Shown: positions 1 through 6,115 of the stretch, one piece after another
How the letters are laid out: every line of letters begins with the position of its first letter
How positions within the stretch are numbered: position 1 is the first letter of the stretch
Source: Candidatus Cloacimonadota bacterium
GTDB taxonomy: Bacteria; Cloacimonadota; Cloacimonadia; JGIOTU-2
NCBI GenBank assembly: GCA_021160355.1
Contig: JAGHCS010000202.1
Span: forward strand, 1-14,271
DNA length: 14,271 bases
Direction of reading: 5' to 3'
The notes under the pieces: model-generated
Database searches by the model: none
What the model was told of the DNA's origin: nothing
Seen by the model: the letters and a program-made list of their open reading frames with translations, nothing else
Translations under genes and position numbers: made by a program

Positions 1-870
1 CATCTGCTCGCCGATACCAATTGCTTTAATAGGTATCTGAAGACTATCTTTGATGCCAAGAGCAACACCCCCCTTTGCGGTGCCGTCAAGTTTCGTGAGT
101 ATAATGCCGTCGATCGGTATGGATTCAAGGAATTTCTTTGCCTGCTGAACACCATTCTGTCCGGTAGTCGCATCGACAACAAGAAGAACTTGATGCGGTG
201 CTTCAGGAATGTGTTTCTGAATAGTCCGCTTTATTTTTTCGAGTTCTCTCATCAGATTGATCTTCGTATGAAGCCTGCCTGCCGTATCGATCAGAACGAC
301 ATCATATGACTGAGCTTTTGCAGATTGCATCGCATTGAATATCACAGAAGATGGATCAGAACCGTATTCCTGCCCTATAATTGCGACATTGATTCTCTTT
401 GCCCAGAGCTCGAGTTGCTCGATAGCTGCAGCGCGGAATGTGTCACCTGCAACAAGGAGTACTTTCTTGCCGTTATTTTTGAATCTCTGTGCACATTTTG
501 CGATAGATGTGGTTTTTCCAACACCGTTTACTCCAACAAAAAGGAGCACATAGGGCTTTACTTTTGGATTAAAATTGATAGAATCTACATCTTTATATTC
601 ATCACGAAGGAGTGTAATGATGATGTTTTTGAGTGTGGTAAAAATCTGTTCTGAGCTCGAAAGTTTGTGAAGACGTATTTGCTCTTTTAATTGGGATATA
701 ATCTTGTCTGTAATAGAAATACCAAGATCCGCCTGAATGAGGATGTCCTCAATATCTTCAATAAGTTCTTCATCAACACTGCCGCTCAATCGAACGATCT
801 CAGCAATTCGAGCAATAAACGAGTTATGCGTCTTAGAAAGTTTTTTCTTTAAACTACTCACAAGTGACAA
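1..870 (-). CDS. ftsY: Signal recognition particle receptor FtsY (partial, C-terminus outside window)
   Basis: This is the SRP-receptor GTPase that docks SRP-bound ribosomes at the inner membrane for co-translational insertion. The 290 codons in the window show a helical N domain (about residues 1-85) and the G domain: P-loop GVNGVGKTTS with Lys about 119, the conserved DTFRAAAIEQL segment, DTAGRLHTK (G3) and TKLDGTAKGG (G4). The frame runs off the window edge at GIGEQM, just before the usual DDLRPF end, so roughly 20 residues are missing. There is no acidic A domain, so this is the short form of FtsY. The start chosen is TTG at 870, preceded by GGAG with 6 nt spacing, which gives MSLVSSLKKKLSKTHNSF; a GTG at 861 is the alternative. 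The tRNA-Val lies 68 nt upstream. The identification is very secure; the exact start is less so. Confidence 0.95.
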   Translation of the reverse strand, partial: MSLVSSLKKKLSKTHNSFIARIAEIVRLSGSVDEELIEDIEDILIQADLGISITDKIISQLKEQIRLHKLSSSEQIFTTLKNIIITLLRDEYKDVDSINFNPKVKPYVLLFVGVNGVGKTTSIAKCAQRFKNNGKKVLLVAGDTFRAAAIEQLELWAKRINVAIIGQEYGSDPSSVIFNAMQSAKAQSYDVVLIDTAGRLHTKINLMRELEKIKRTIQKHIPEAPHQVLLVVDATTGQNGVQQAKKFLESIPIDGIILTKLDGTAKGGVALGIKDSLQIPIKAIGIGEQM

Positions 871-876
871 TAGGAA

Positions 877-880
877 CTCC
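877..880 (-). promoter_or_regulatory. Ribosome binding site supporting a TTG start for ftsY
   Basis: GGAG on the minus strand is followed by TTCCTA and then TTG (870-868). This spacing favours the TTG over the GTG at 861-859, which would be 15 nt away. There is no in-frame ATG near this position. The choice is inferred from spacing only. Confidence 0.55.
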
Positions 881-938
881 GGAAATTTTGCATCAAATTT
901 TGTGTTGGTAAGAATGAAGCAAGTTTTTTTCTTAAAAA

Positions 939-1015
939 TGGTGGGTGATACTGGATTCGAACCAGTGACCTCTACGATGTGAACGTAGCGCTCTAACCAG
1001 CTGAGCTAATCACCC
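939..1015 (-). tRNA. tRNA-Val (anticodon CAC)
   Basis: A complete 77-nt cloverleaf is visible. The acceptor stem GGGTGAT pairs with ATCACCC, the D stem is GCTC/GAGC, the anticodon stem is CTACG/CGTAG and the T stem is ACTGG/CCAGT, all perfectly paired. The anticodon loop TTCACAT places CAC at 981-979, reading GUG valine codons. The 3' CCA is encoded (941-939). The 5' part resembles bacterial tRNA-Val genes. It starts only 9 nt after the stop codon of the small membrane protein gene and precedes ftsY on the same strand. It is therefore probably cut out of a protein-coding transcript, unless a promoter lies inside the upstream gene. Confidence 0.97.
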
Positions 1016-1024
1016 GACCGAAAT

Positions 1025-1234
1025 TTAAACTTCTTTTTTTACATAAACCACATAAAACAAACGAATCGAGATGAGTACAATTGGTATAGCAAGCCAGATA
1101 TAGTCAACTTTTACAAGCACGGGAAAGAGCTTGAGCACTATCCACATCAGAAGTGCAGCAGCGATCTGGGATAATTTGAGATCAAAGATTCCCATTCGTT
1201 TTATGCGGCTATTAAAGAATTGAATAATATTCAT
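1025..1234 (-). CDS. Small two-helix membrane protein, function unknown
   Basis: This is a 69-residue protein that I do not recognise by function. It has a short basic N-terminus (MNIIQFFNSRIKRMG), a hydrophobic segment at about residues 22-41, a short loop (KVDY), a second hydrophobic segment at about 46-65 and a basic tail (KKEV). This fits a helical hairpin in the inner membrane with both ends probably cytoplasmic. The ATG at 1234 is one base after the ppdK TAA (sequence TAATATG), with no clear Shine-Dalgarno, suggesting translational coupling. The frame stays open upstream to 1312, but that extension lies inside ppdK and is hydrophilic, so it was not used. Small proteins of this type are a common 'hypothetical' category; no specific role can be inferred. 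Confidence 0.7.
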   Translation of the reverse strand: MNIIQFFNSRIKRMGIFDLKLSQIAAALLMWIVLKLFPVLVKVDYIWLAIPIVLISIRLFYVVYVKKEV

Positions 1235-1235
1235 A

Positions 1236-3956
1236 TTATTTTGGATTTTTAATTGCAGCTTGAGCTGCAGCAAGGCGCGCGATTGGAACACGGAAAGGAG
1301 AACAGCTGACATAATTTAACCCAACTCTGTGACAAAATTCCACAGAACTTGGCTCTCCACCATGTTCACCGCAGATGCCTATTACCAATTTAGGATTTGT
1401 TTTTCTTCCTTTTTCTATCGCAATTTTTATGAGTTCACCAATCCCTTTTTGGTCAAGTGCCTGGAAGGGATCACGTGCAAAGATGCCTATCTCTTTATAT
1501 TGCTTAAGGAATTTACCGGAATCATCTCTCGAGAAGCCAAAACCCATCTGGGTAAGATCGTTCGTGCCAAAAGAAAAGAACTCAGCGTGCTCAGCGATTT
1601 CATCAGCAACAAGGCACGCGCGGGGTATTTCTATCATTGTGCCAACTTTGTACTGAAGGTCTATGCCACTTTTTTTGATAATTCTAGCAGCAATAATTCT
1701 GGCACGTTTTTCTATGAAATCGTATTCGTTCACATCGCTTACAAGCGGGATCATTATTTCCGGTTTAGCGTCGATGCCTTTCTTTTGCAGGTAGCACGCG
1801 GATTCAATTATTGCTTCGATCTGCATATCATAAATATCTGGAAATGTTATACCGAGACGACAGCCACGATGGCCAAGCATCGGATTGAATTCCTTAAGTT
1901 GATTGATCCTTGCCTTTATATCTTGAGCTGATTTTTTGAATTTCTTACTTAATTTTTGAATTTCTTCTTCATCTTGAAGGTCAGGGAGAAACTCATGGAG
2001 CGGGGGATCTAACAGACGTATCGTTACAGGAAATCCCTGCATTACTTTAAGAATTCCCTTGAAATCTTCGATCTGGTTCTTTTTCAGTTCTTCAAGTGGA
2101 TATTTTCGTTCTTCTGGAGAATCAGCAAGGATCATACCTCGAACGAAATCAATCCTATTCTCACCAAAGAACATGTGTTCTGTTCTGCAAAGACCTATGC
2201 CGACTGCACCAAAATTTCTGGCAATGTCAGAATCTTTTGGTGTGTCTGCATTTGCGTGCACATGTAATCGGGCACGTTCATCAGCCCATTTCATAAGCTG
2301 TTCAAATTCTGATGTAAATTCCGGAGATTTTGTGCCGATCTTTCCTTCAAATACTTCGCCTGTTGAGCCATCAATAGAAATGAAGTCTCCTTCTTTTATC
2401 ACATGATCAGCTACAAAAAATTTTTTAGCTTTCAGGTCAATACTAATATCTCCACAACCTGCAACGCAGCATTTACCCATTCCACGTGCAACAACTGCAG
2501 CGTGTGAGGTCATGCCCCCACGCACCGTAAGAATGCCCTGAGAAGCATCCATTCCGGCGATATCTTCAGGAGAGGTCTCGGTTCGAACGAGGATGGTCTT
2601 TTCGTTTCTTTCTTTCCACCTAACTGCTTCTTCAGCATAAAAAACGACTTTGCCCACCGCAGCTCCTGGAGATGCAGGTAATCCTTTGGCAAGATAACGA
2701 TCCTCTTTTTCAGCTTTTTCCTTTTCTTTGTCATCAAAGCTTGGATGGAGAAGCTGGTTAAGTTGATCGGGTTCAACGCGCATGAGTGCAGTGTTCTTGT
2801 CTATCATCTTCTCTTTTACCATATCAACTGCAATTTTCACTGCTGCATTTGCCGTGCGCTTGCCGGTTCTAGTTTGGAGAATGAACAAAGTATCTTTTTG
2901 AATAGTGAATTCCAGATCTTGCATGTCCTTATAGTGATTCTCGAGTTTTCGCTGTATTGCAAAAAGCTCTTTATATACTTTCGGCATCAACTCTTCGAGA
3001 GAAGGATATTTCTCGACTCTTACCTTTTCTGATATATTATTATTCTTTGCCCAGCGAAGAGAATTTTCTTTTGTAATTTCCTGGGGAGTCCGAGTGCCTG
3101 CCACGACGTCCTCACCTTGTGCATTTACAAGGAATTCACCGAAGAATTTATCCTCTCCGGTAGAAGGGTCACGTGTAAAAGCAACACCTGTTGCACAATC
3201 CTCACCCATGTTGCCGAAGACCATTGCCTGGACGTTCACAGCTGTACCAAGAAGCCCTGTGATATTGTTCAACTCACGGAATTTTTCTGCTCGAGCATTA
3301 CTCCATGATTTAAAAACAGAGTCGATCGCCGACCAGAGCTGGTCAATTGGATTCTGCGGAAATTCTTCCCCCATTTCATCTTTATAAATTTCTTTGTATT
3401 GCTCAACAACAAGCTTGAGATCGTCTGCGCATAAATCGATATCGAGTGTTACTTTTTTCATGTTCTTGATACGTGAAAGCACATCTTCAAAGAGATCTGA
3501 ATCTATTTGATGAACAACATTTCCAAACATTTGAATAAGCCGACGATACGCATCCCAAACGAATCTTGCATTTCCTGTGGTTTCTGCAAAACCCTGTACT
3601 GACTTATCATTAAGTCCAAGATTCAGGATCGTGTCCATCATACCGGGCATGGAAACTGCTGCGCCGGAACGGACAGAAAGAAGGAGCGGTTTATGTACAT
3701 TTCCAAACTTCAAACCCATTTCTTTCTCAAGAAGCTCAAGATTTTCTTCGACTTCCTTTTTCAAATTTGCAGGATAGTGATTATCATGTTTATTGAAATA
3801 ATCACAAATTTCAGTTGATAAAGTAAAACCGGGAGGAACTGGTATACCGAGATTTGACATCTCTGCAAGGTTTGCTCCTTTACCTCCAAGAATTTCCTTC
3901 ATGGATTTATTTCCATCAGTTTTTGTTTTACCGAAATAAAATACATTTTTTGTCAT
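1236..3956 (-). CDS. ppdK: Pyruvate, phosphate dikinase
   Basis: PPDK reversibly interconverts pyruvate + ATP + Pi and PEP + AMP + PPi in the cytoplasm; in anaerobes it can serve glycolysis or gluconeogenesis. From the internal ATG (3956) the protein has 906 residues, close to the usual 870-910. It starts with the ATP-grasp nucleotide-binding domain (GGKGANLAEM near residue 24, RSGAAVSMPGMMDT, GNMGEDCATGVAFTRDPSTG). The central phosphohistidine domain has GGMTSHAAVVARGMG with the swinging His about 485. The PEP/pyruvate TIM-barrel follows, with LLDPPLHEFLP, MIEIPRA, FSFGTNDLTQ and the active-site Cys about 862 in GICGEHGG. All key residues are present. The ribosome binding site AGAGG (3965-3961) lies 4 nt before the ATG. 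The frame is open upstream into nadD. The enzyme identity is certain; whether it is also made as a fusion is not. Confidence 0.95.
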   Translation of the reverse strand: MTKNVFYFGKTKTDGNKSMKEILGGKGANLAEMSNLGIPVPPGFTLSTEICDYFNKHDNHYPANLKKEVEENLELLEKEMGLKFGNVHKPLLLSVRSGAAVSMPGMMDTILNLGLNDKSVQGFAETTGNARFVWDAYRRLIQMFGNVVHQIDSDLFEDVLSRIKNMKKVTLDIDLCADDLKLVVEQYKEIYKDEMGEEFPQNPIDQLWSAIDSVFKSWSNARAEKFRELNNITGLLGTAVNVQAMVFGNMGEDCATGVAFTRDPSTGEDKFFGEFLVNAQGEDVVAGTRTPQEITKENSLRWAKNNNISEKVRVEKYPSLEELMPKVYKELFAIQRKLENHYKDMQDLEFTIQKDTLFILQTRTGKRTANAAVKIAVDMVKEKMIDKNTALMRVEPDQLNQLLHPSFDDKEKEKAEKEDRYLAKGLPASPGAAVGKVVFYAEEAVRWKERNEKTILVRTETSPEDIAGMDASQGILTVRGGMTSHAAVVARGMGKCCVAGCGDISIDLKAKKFFVADHVIKEGDFISIDGSTGEVFEGKIGTKSPEFTSEFEQLMKWADERARLHVHANADTPKDSDIARNFGAVGIGLCRTEHMFFGENRIDFVRGMILADSPEERKYPLEELKKNQIEDFKGILKVMQGFPVTIRLLDPPLHEFLPDLQDEEEIQKLSKKFKKSAQDIKARINQLKEFNPMLGHRGCRLGITFPDIYDMQIEAIIESACYLQKKGIDAKPEIMIPLVSDVNEYDFIEKRARIIAARIIKKSGIDLQYKVGTMIEIPRACLVADEIAEHAEFFSFGTNDLTQMGFGFSRDDSGKFLKQYKEIGIFARDPFQALDQKGIGELIKIAIEKGRKTNPKLVIGICGEHGGEPSSVEFCHRVGLNYVSCSPFRVPIARLAAAQAAIKNPK

Positions 3957-4547
3957 ATTACCTCTTTGTTTATATAAATTAAAATTAATAATAAATTCTT
4001 CGACCTTTTCAGGGACGAGTCCGTGAATTGACTTTCCCTTAGAGCGCATATTCCTGATACACTGTGAAGAGATGTCAATTTTAGACATTTCCAGGAATGT
4101 AAGTTCTCCACTGAAGGAAAAATCATGGGAGTGATCCTTAGGATCGGACGGTCTGCTCAGTATGACAAATTTAGCCAATTTGAGCAACTCATCATATTTA
4201 AACCATGATGAAATTTCGGACACATTATCTTCTCCCATAAGAAAAAAAAGCTCATCATCAGGATGTTCATTTTTCAGTTTTTCCAGTGTATAATATGTGT
4301 AGGTATGGTTACGGGTGTGTTCATGTTTTTCCAGTTCGCTGATCTCGAAATGAGGGTATCCAGTCAAAGCTAATCGAAGCATTTTTACTCTCTGATCAAA
4401 AGGCACCTGTGGTTTTTTATGAGGTGGATTACCCGCAGGAATAAAAAAAATCTTATTCAGTTGAAGTTTTACGCGGCAGTATTCTGCCATCCTGAGGTGG
4501 CCGCAATGGATTGGATCAAAAGTGCCACCAAGTATTCCCAATCTCAT
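1236..4547 (-). CDS. Continuous NadD-PPDK reading frame (gene fusion or lost stop codon)
   Basis: A single uninterrupted frame of 1103 codons contains a complete NadD (residues 1-193) followed by a complete PPDK (residues 198-1103). They are joined by only four residues, Gln-Arg-Gly-Asn. NadD normally ends at a sequence like its FNLYK, and the next codon here is CAA (3968-3966) where a TAA would be expected. A ppdK ATG with its own ribosome binding site follows immediately. Three readings are possible: a genuine bifunctional polypeptide, a recent stop loss with both fused and free PPDK made, or a one-base sequencing or assembly error. The two enzymes share no obvious pathway step, so I favour an originally separate gene pair. 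The start ATG at 4547 is 2 nt after the bamD-like stop. Confidence 0.8.
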   Translation of the reverse strand: MRLGILGGTFDPIHCGHLRMAEYCRVKLQLNKIFFIPAGNPPHKKPQVPFDQRVKMLRLALTGYPHFEISELEKHEHTRNHTYTYYTLEKLKNEHPDDELFFLMGEDNVSEISSWFKYDELLKLAKFVILSRPSDPKDHSHDFSFSGELTFLEMSKIDISSQCIRNMRSKGKSIHGLVPEKVEEFIINFNLYKQRGNMTKNVFYFGKTKTDGNKSMKEILGGKGANLAEMSNLGIPVPPGFTLSTEICDYFNKHDNHYPANLKKEVEENLELLEKEMGLKFGNVHKPLLLSVRSGAAVSMPGMMDTILNLGLNDKSVQGFAETTGNARFVWDAYRRLIQMFGNVVHQIDSDLFEDVLSRIKNMKKVTLDIDLCADDLKLVVEQYKEIYKDEMGEEFPQNPIDQLWSAIDSVFKSWSNARAEKFRELNNITGLLGTAVNVQAMVFGNMGEDCATGVAFTRDPSTGEDKFFGEFLVNAQGEDVVAGTRTPQEITKENSLRWAKNNNISEKVRVEKYPSLEELMPKVYKELFAIQRKLENHYKDMQDLEFTIQKDTLFILQTRTGKRTANAAVKIAVDMVKEKMIDKNTALMRVEPDQLNQLLHPSFDDKEKEKAEKEDRYLAKGLPASPGAAVGKVVFYAEEAVRWKERNEKTILVRTETSPEDIAGMDASQGILTVRGGMTSHAAVVARGMGKCCVAGCGDISIDLKAKKFFVADHVIKEGDFISIDGSTGEVFEGKIGTKSPEFTSEFEQLMKWADERARLHVHANADTPKDSDIARNFGAVGIGLCRTEHMFFGENRIDFVRGMILADSPEERKYPLEELKKNQIEDFKGILKVMQGFPVTIRLLDPPLHEFLPDLQDEEEIQKLSKKFKKSAQDIKARINQLKEFNPMLGHRGCRLGITFPDIYDMQIEAIIESACYLQKKGIDAKPEIMIPLVSDVNEYDFIEKRARIIAARIIKKSGIDLQYKVGTMIEIPRACLVADEIAEHAEFFSFGTNDLTQMGFGFSRDDSGKFLKQYKEIGIFARDPFQALDQKGIGELIKIAIEKGRKTNPKLVIGICGEHGGEPSSVEFCHRVGLNYVSCSPFRVPIARLAAAQAAIKNPK
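3957..4547 (-). CDS. nadD: Nicotinate-nucleotide adenylyltransferase (no stop before ppdK)
   Basis: NadD transfers AMP from ATP to nicotinate mononucleotide to make deamido-NAD, a step in NAD synthesis. The nucleotidyltransferase signature GGTFDPIHCGHL is at residues 7-18 (the two His of the HxGH motif at 14 and 17), with IPAGNPPHK at about 36-44 and LMGEDN at about 103-108. The ATP-binding ISSQCIR at 159-165 and the typical end LVPEKVEEFI...LYK (178-193) follow, so the enzyme looks complete at about 193 residues. No stop follows: CAA-AGA-GGT-AAT leads straight into the ppdK ATG. The start ATG at 4547 follows the preceding TGA by 2 nt with a poor ribosome binding site, suggesting coupling to the bamD-like gene. 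Confidence 0.93.
3961..3967 (-). promoter_or_regulatory. Internal ribosome binding site of ppdK within the nadD-ppdK frame
   Basis: On the minus strand AAAGAGG is followed by TAAT and the ppdK ATG (3956). It lies within the last codons joining nadD to ppdK. Its presence is the main reason to think that free PPDK is translated despite the open frame. This is seen directly in the sequence; activity is inferred. Confidence 0.6.
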
Positions 4548-4549
4548 GA

Positions 4550-5359
4550 TCAGTTTGTTATGTGAGTGTTTATTTTTTCTATGAACGGAGATTCGGGATA
4601 TTTGGCAGAGAGTTGTTCACCTATTACCGCAAGTTTATCCCAATTCTTCTTTTTGATATATATTTTCGCAGCAAGCTCAAGAGCATTTTCGTCGATCTCG
4701 CCCGGAGTATTCTCATCAAAAATTTCGTTAAGATACATCAATGATGCATTATAATATCCCATCATATAATAAATATGTGCATTAAGATATTTTTTTTCAA
4801 GAAGCTTGTTTATGCATGTAATCTTCATGTTCTCTACGTCGGCAATCAGATCAGATTCGGAGTATTGGGCAATAAAATGATTAAACTGCTGCAAAGCATT
4901 TATTGTTTCCTGCTGGTCATATGCGGGTGGATAAGAGAGCTTAAACCAGGCAGAACCAATCTTGTAATTGGCATCTTCATTATACTGAGAGTATGGAAAC
5001 ATGCGCATAAGCTGTTCATATTCAAAGATTGCATCTTCGTACAATTTCATATTGAAATAACAGTTTGCCAGCTGGTACTGAGCTCGCTTGACAAGTGTGT
5101 CGCCCTTGCTCATATATGTAATGACTTCATATATATCCCGGGCTTTGTTGAATTTCCTTCTTTGAAACAATTCATCAGCTTCTATCATTTTTTCATGAGG
5201 ATTGAAATCACCTTTCGGCAGTTTAAAAGGTTTTTCGTATGTGACATCATCTTCTTCATCCCAACTCATAGGTGAAGGCGTTTGGGTATAGGAGGTGCTC
5301 ATAAAAAACAATGAGGTGAGGAGTAGTAATATCAGGATTGGTAGGACATGTTTTTTCAT
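4550..5359 (-). CDS. bamD: BamD-like TPR protein of outer-membrane assembly, without a lipobox cysteine
   Basis: This 269-residue protein has the tetratricopeptide layout of BamD/YfiO, the lipoprotein that works with BamA to insert beta-barrel proteins in the outer membrane. After a hydrophobic N-terminus (residues 1-22) come TPR helices from about 57. They include QYQLANCYFNMKLYEDAI, then FPYSQYNEDANYKIG and the segment LSYPPAYDQQETINALQQF, which matches the BamD pattern of a paired-TPR region with an inserted loop. A final repeat ends at SAKYPESPF. There is no cysteine until residue 100, so it cannot be a standard lipoprotein; it may be periplasmic after signal cleavage or held by the N-terminal helix. 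The start at 5359 (MKKHVLPILILL) is one base after the preceding stop; an upstream in-frame ATG at 5458 lies in the neighbouring gene and would spoil the signal sequence. A general TPR protein is the alternative. Confidence 0.75.
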   Translation of the reverse strand: MKKHVLPILILLLLTSLFFMSTSYTQTPSPMSWDEEDDVTYEKPFKLPKGDFNPHEKMIEADELFQRRKFNKARDIYEVITYMSKGDTLVKRAQYQLANCYFNMKLYEDAIFEYEQLMRMFPYSQYNEDANYKIGSAWFKLSYPPAYDQQETINALQQFNHFIAQYSESDLIADVENMKITCINKLLEKKYLNAHIYYMMGYYNASLMYLNEIFDENTPGEIDENALELAAKIYIKKKNWDKLAVIGEQLSAKYPESPFIEKINTHITN

Positions 5360-5360
5360 A

Positions 5361-6113
5361 TTATCTGTTCTCCAGCATGACAATTCTTTCACGCACGATA
5401 TCCAGACGCTCATAGTCTGGATACTGTTTCTGGATCTCTCTGAGTTGCGTAAGTGCACCGGTATATTGTTCCATACCGATCAGGCAGAGTGCAATTTTAA
5501 GTTTTGCATCAACGACTTTATTGGAATCAGGATAATTAATAACAACTTTATCAAAGTTGAAGATTGCAGTTTCAAATTGGTCCAGGGAGTAGTAACATTC
5601 ACCAATCCAATACTGCGCATTTGAGGCGAGATCATTTTGCGGATATTCTTTTATGAATTCAGAGAAGGTCGAGATCGATTTTCTGAAATCTTTATCAACG
5701 TAGTACTGTCGTCCTGTTTGATAGAGTCTTTCAGGCGTGATTTCGTTTGTTGGTGTCACAGGCTTGGTTTGAGTATTGTCTGCAAGAGCCGGATTTGATT
5801 TTAACTGTGCAAGGATTTGATTTTGAGCTTCGATTTTTGATTCGAGCGAGCTTACTTTAACTTCCAGATTTGACACTTTCGATTGCAGCACGATAATCTG
5901 ATCAAGTTTGCTGTTGAGCATTTGAAGATCACCGGAAAACTGCTTGTCCTGCTGGTCTATTGCATCTGAGTTCATTTTGATTACTTCAGCCAGATACTGC
6001 AATTGCTGCTCTGTTTGATTCACGGGCTGCTGGATATCAGTATAGGGCTTTTGTTGAGCACAATGGGCAAGAAGAAGTAAAAGTAATAAACCGAATACAT
6101 ATAATTTTTTCAC
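5361..6113 (-). CDS. CpoB/YbgF-like lipoprotein with coiled coil and TPR domain
   Basis: This 250-residue protein has a lipoprotein signal (MKKLYVFGLLLLLLLAHC, Cys18). A Gln/Leu-rich coiled coil follows at about residues 28-105 (EQQLQYLAEVI, LQSKVSNLEVKVSSLESKI). A Pro/Thr linker leads to a C-terminal TPR domain from about 130, with repeats YQTGRQYYVDKDFRKSI, AQYWIGECYYSLDQFETAI and KIALCLIGMEQYTGAL. This is the CpoB (YbgF) plan, a periplasmic trimer that links the Tol-Pal system and peptidoglycan synthesis in Proteobacteria. Family CpoB is usually soluble, so a lipid anchor is a difference; the residue before Cys is His rather than the usual Gly/Ala. The start is GTG at 6113, preceded by GGGGG at 6124-6120, 2 nt after the aminopeptidase stop. 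No Tol or Pal gene is in the window. The role is inferred from architecture. Confidence 0.75.
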   Translation of the reverse strand: MKKLYVFGLLLLLLLAHCAQQKPYTDIQQPVNQTEQQLQYLAEVIKMNSDAIDQQDKQFSGDLQMLNSKLDQIIVLQSKVSNLEVKVSSLESKIEAQNQILAQLKSNPALADNTQTKPVTPTNEITPERLYQTGRQYYVDKDFRKSISTFSEFIKEYPQNDLASNAQYWIGECYYSLDQFETAIFNFDKVVINYPDSNKVVDAKLKIALCLIGMEQYTGALTQLREIQKQYPDYERLDIVRERIVMLENR

Positions 6114-6115
6114 CG

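Noticed and set aside
871..938. Possible promoter or terminator between tRNA-Val and ftsY
   Set aside because: The stretch is AT-rich with loosely promoter-like hexamers, but there is no convincing -35/-10 pair and no hairpin followed by a T run.
737..982. Plus-strand ORF of 81 codons ending in MVGDTGFEPVTSTM
   Set aside because: It runs antisense to ftsY and the tRNA. The tail is the familiar artefact produced by translating the reverse strand of a tRNA gene.
1025..1312. Longer 95-residue form of the small membrane protein
   Set aside because: The extra N-terminus overlaps ppdK out of frame. The internal ATG at 1234 directly follows the ppdK stop and gives a sensible hairpin protein.
1329..1931. 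Plus-strand ORF of 200 codons
   Set aside because: It is antisense to the C-terminal domain of ppdK, with no family motif, no ribosome binding site and biased composition. It is a shadow of the coding strand.
4775..5275. Plus-strand ORF of 166 codons, Phe/Ile/Cys-rich
   Set aside because: It is antisense to the bamD-like gene. Its hydrophobic look comes from reversing Lys/Asn/Asp-rich codons; there is no recognisable domain.
5360..5458. N-terminal extension of the BamD-like protein to 5458
   Set aside because: The added 33 residues overlap the cpoB-like gene and would hide the signal sequence that starts at 5359.
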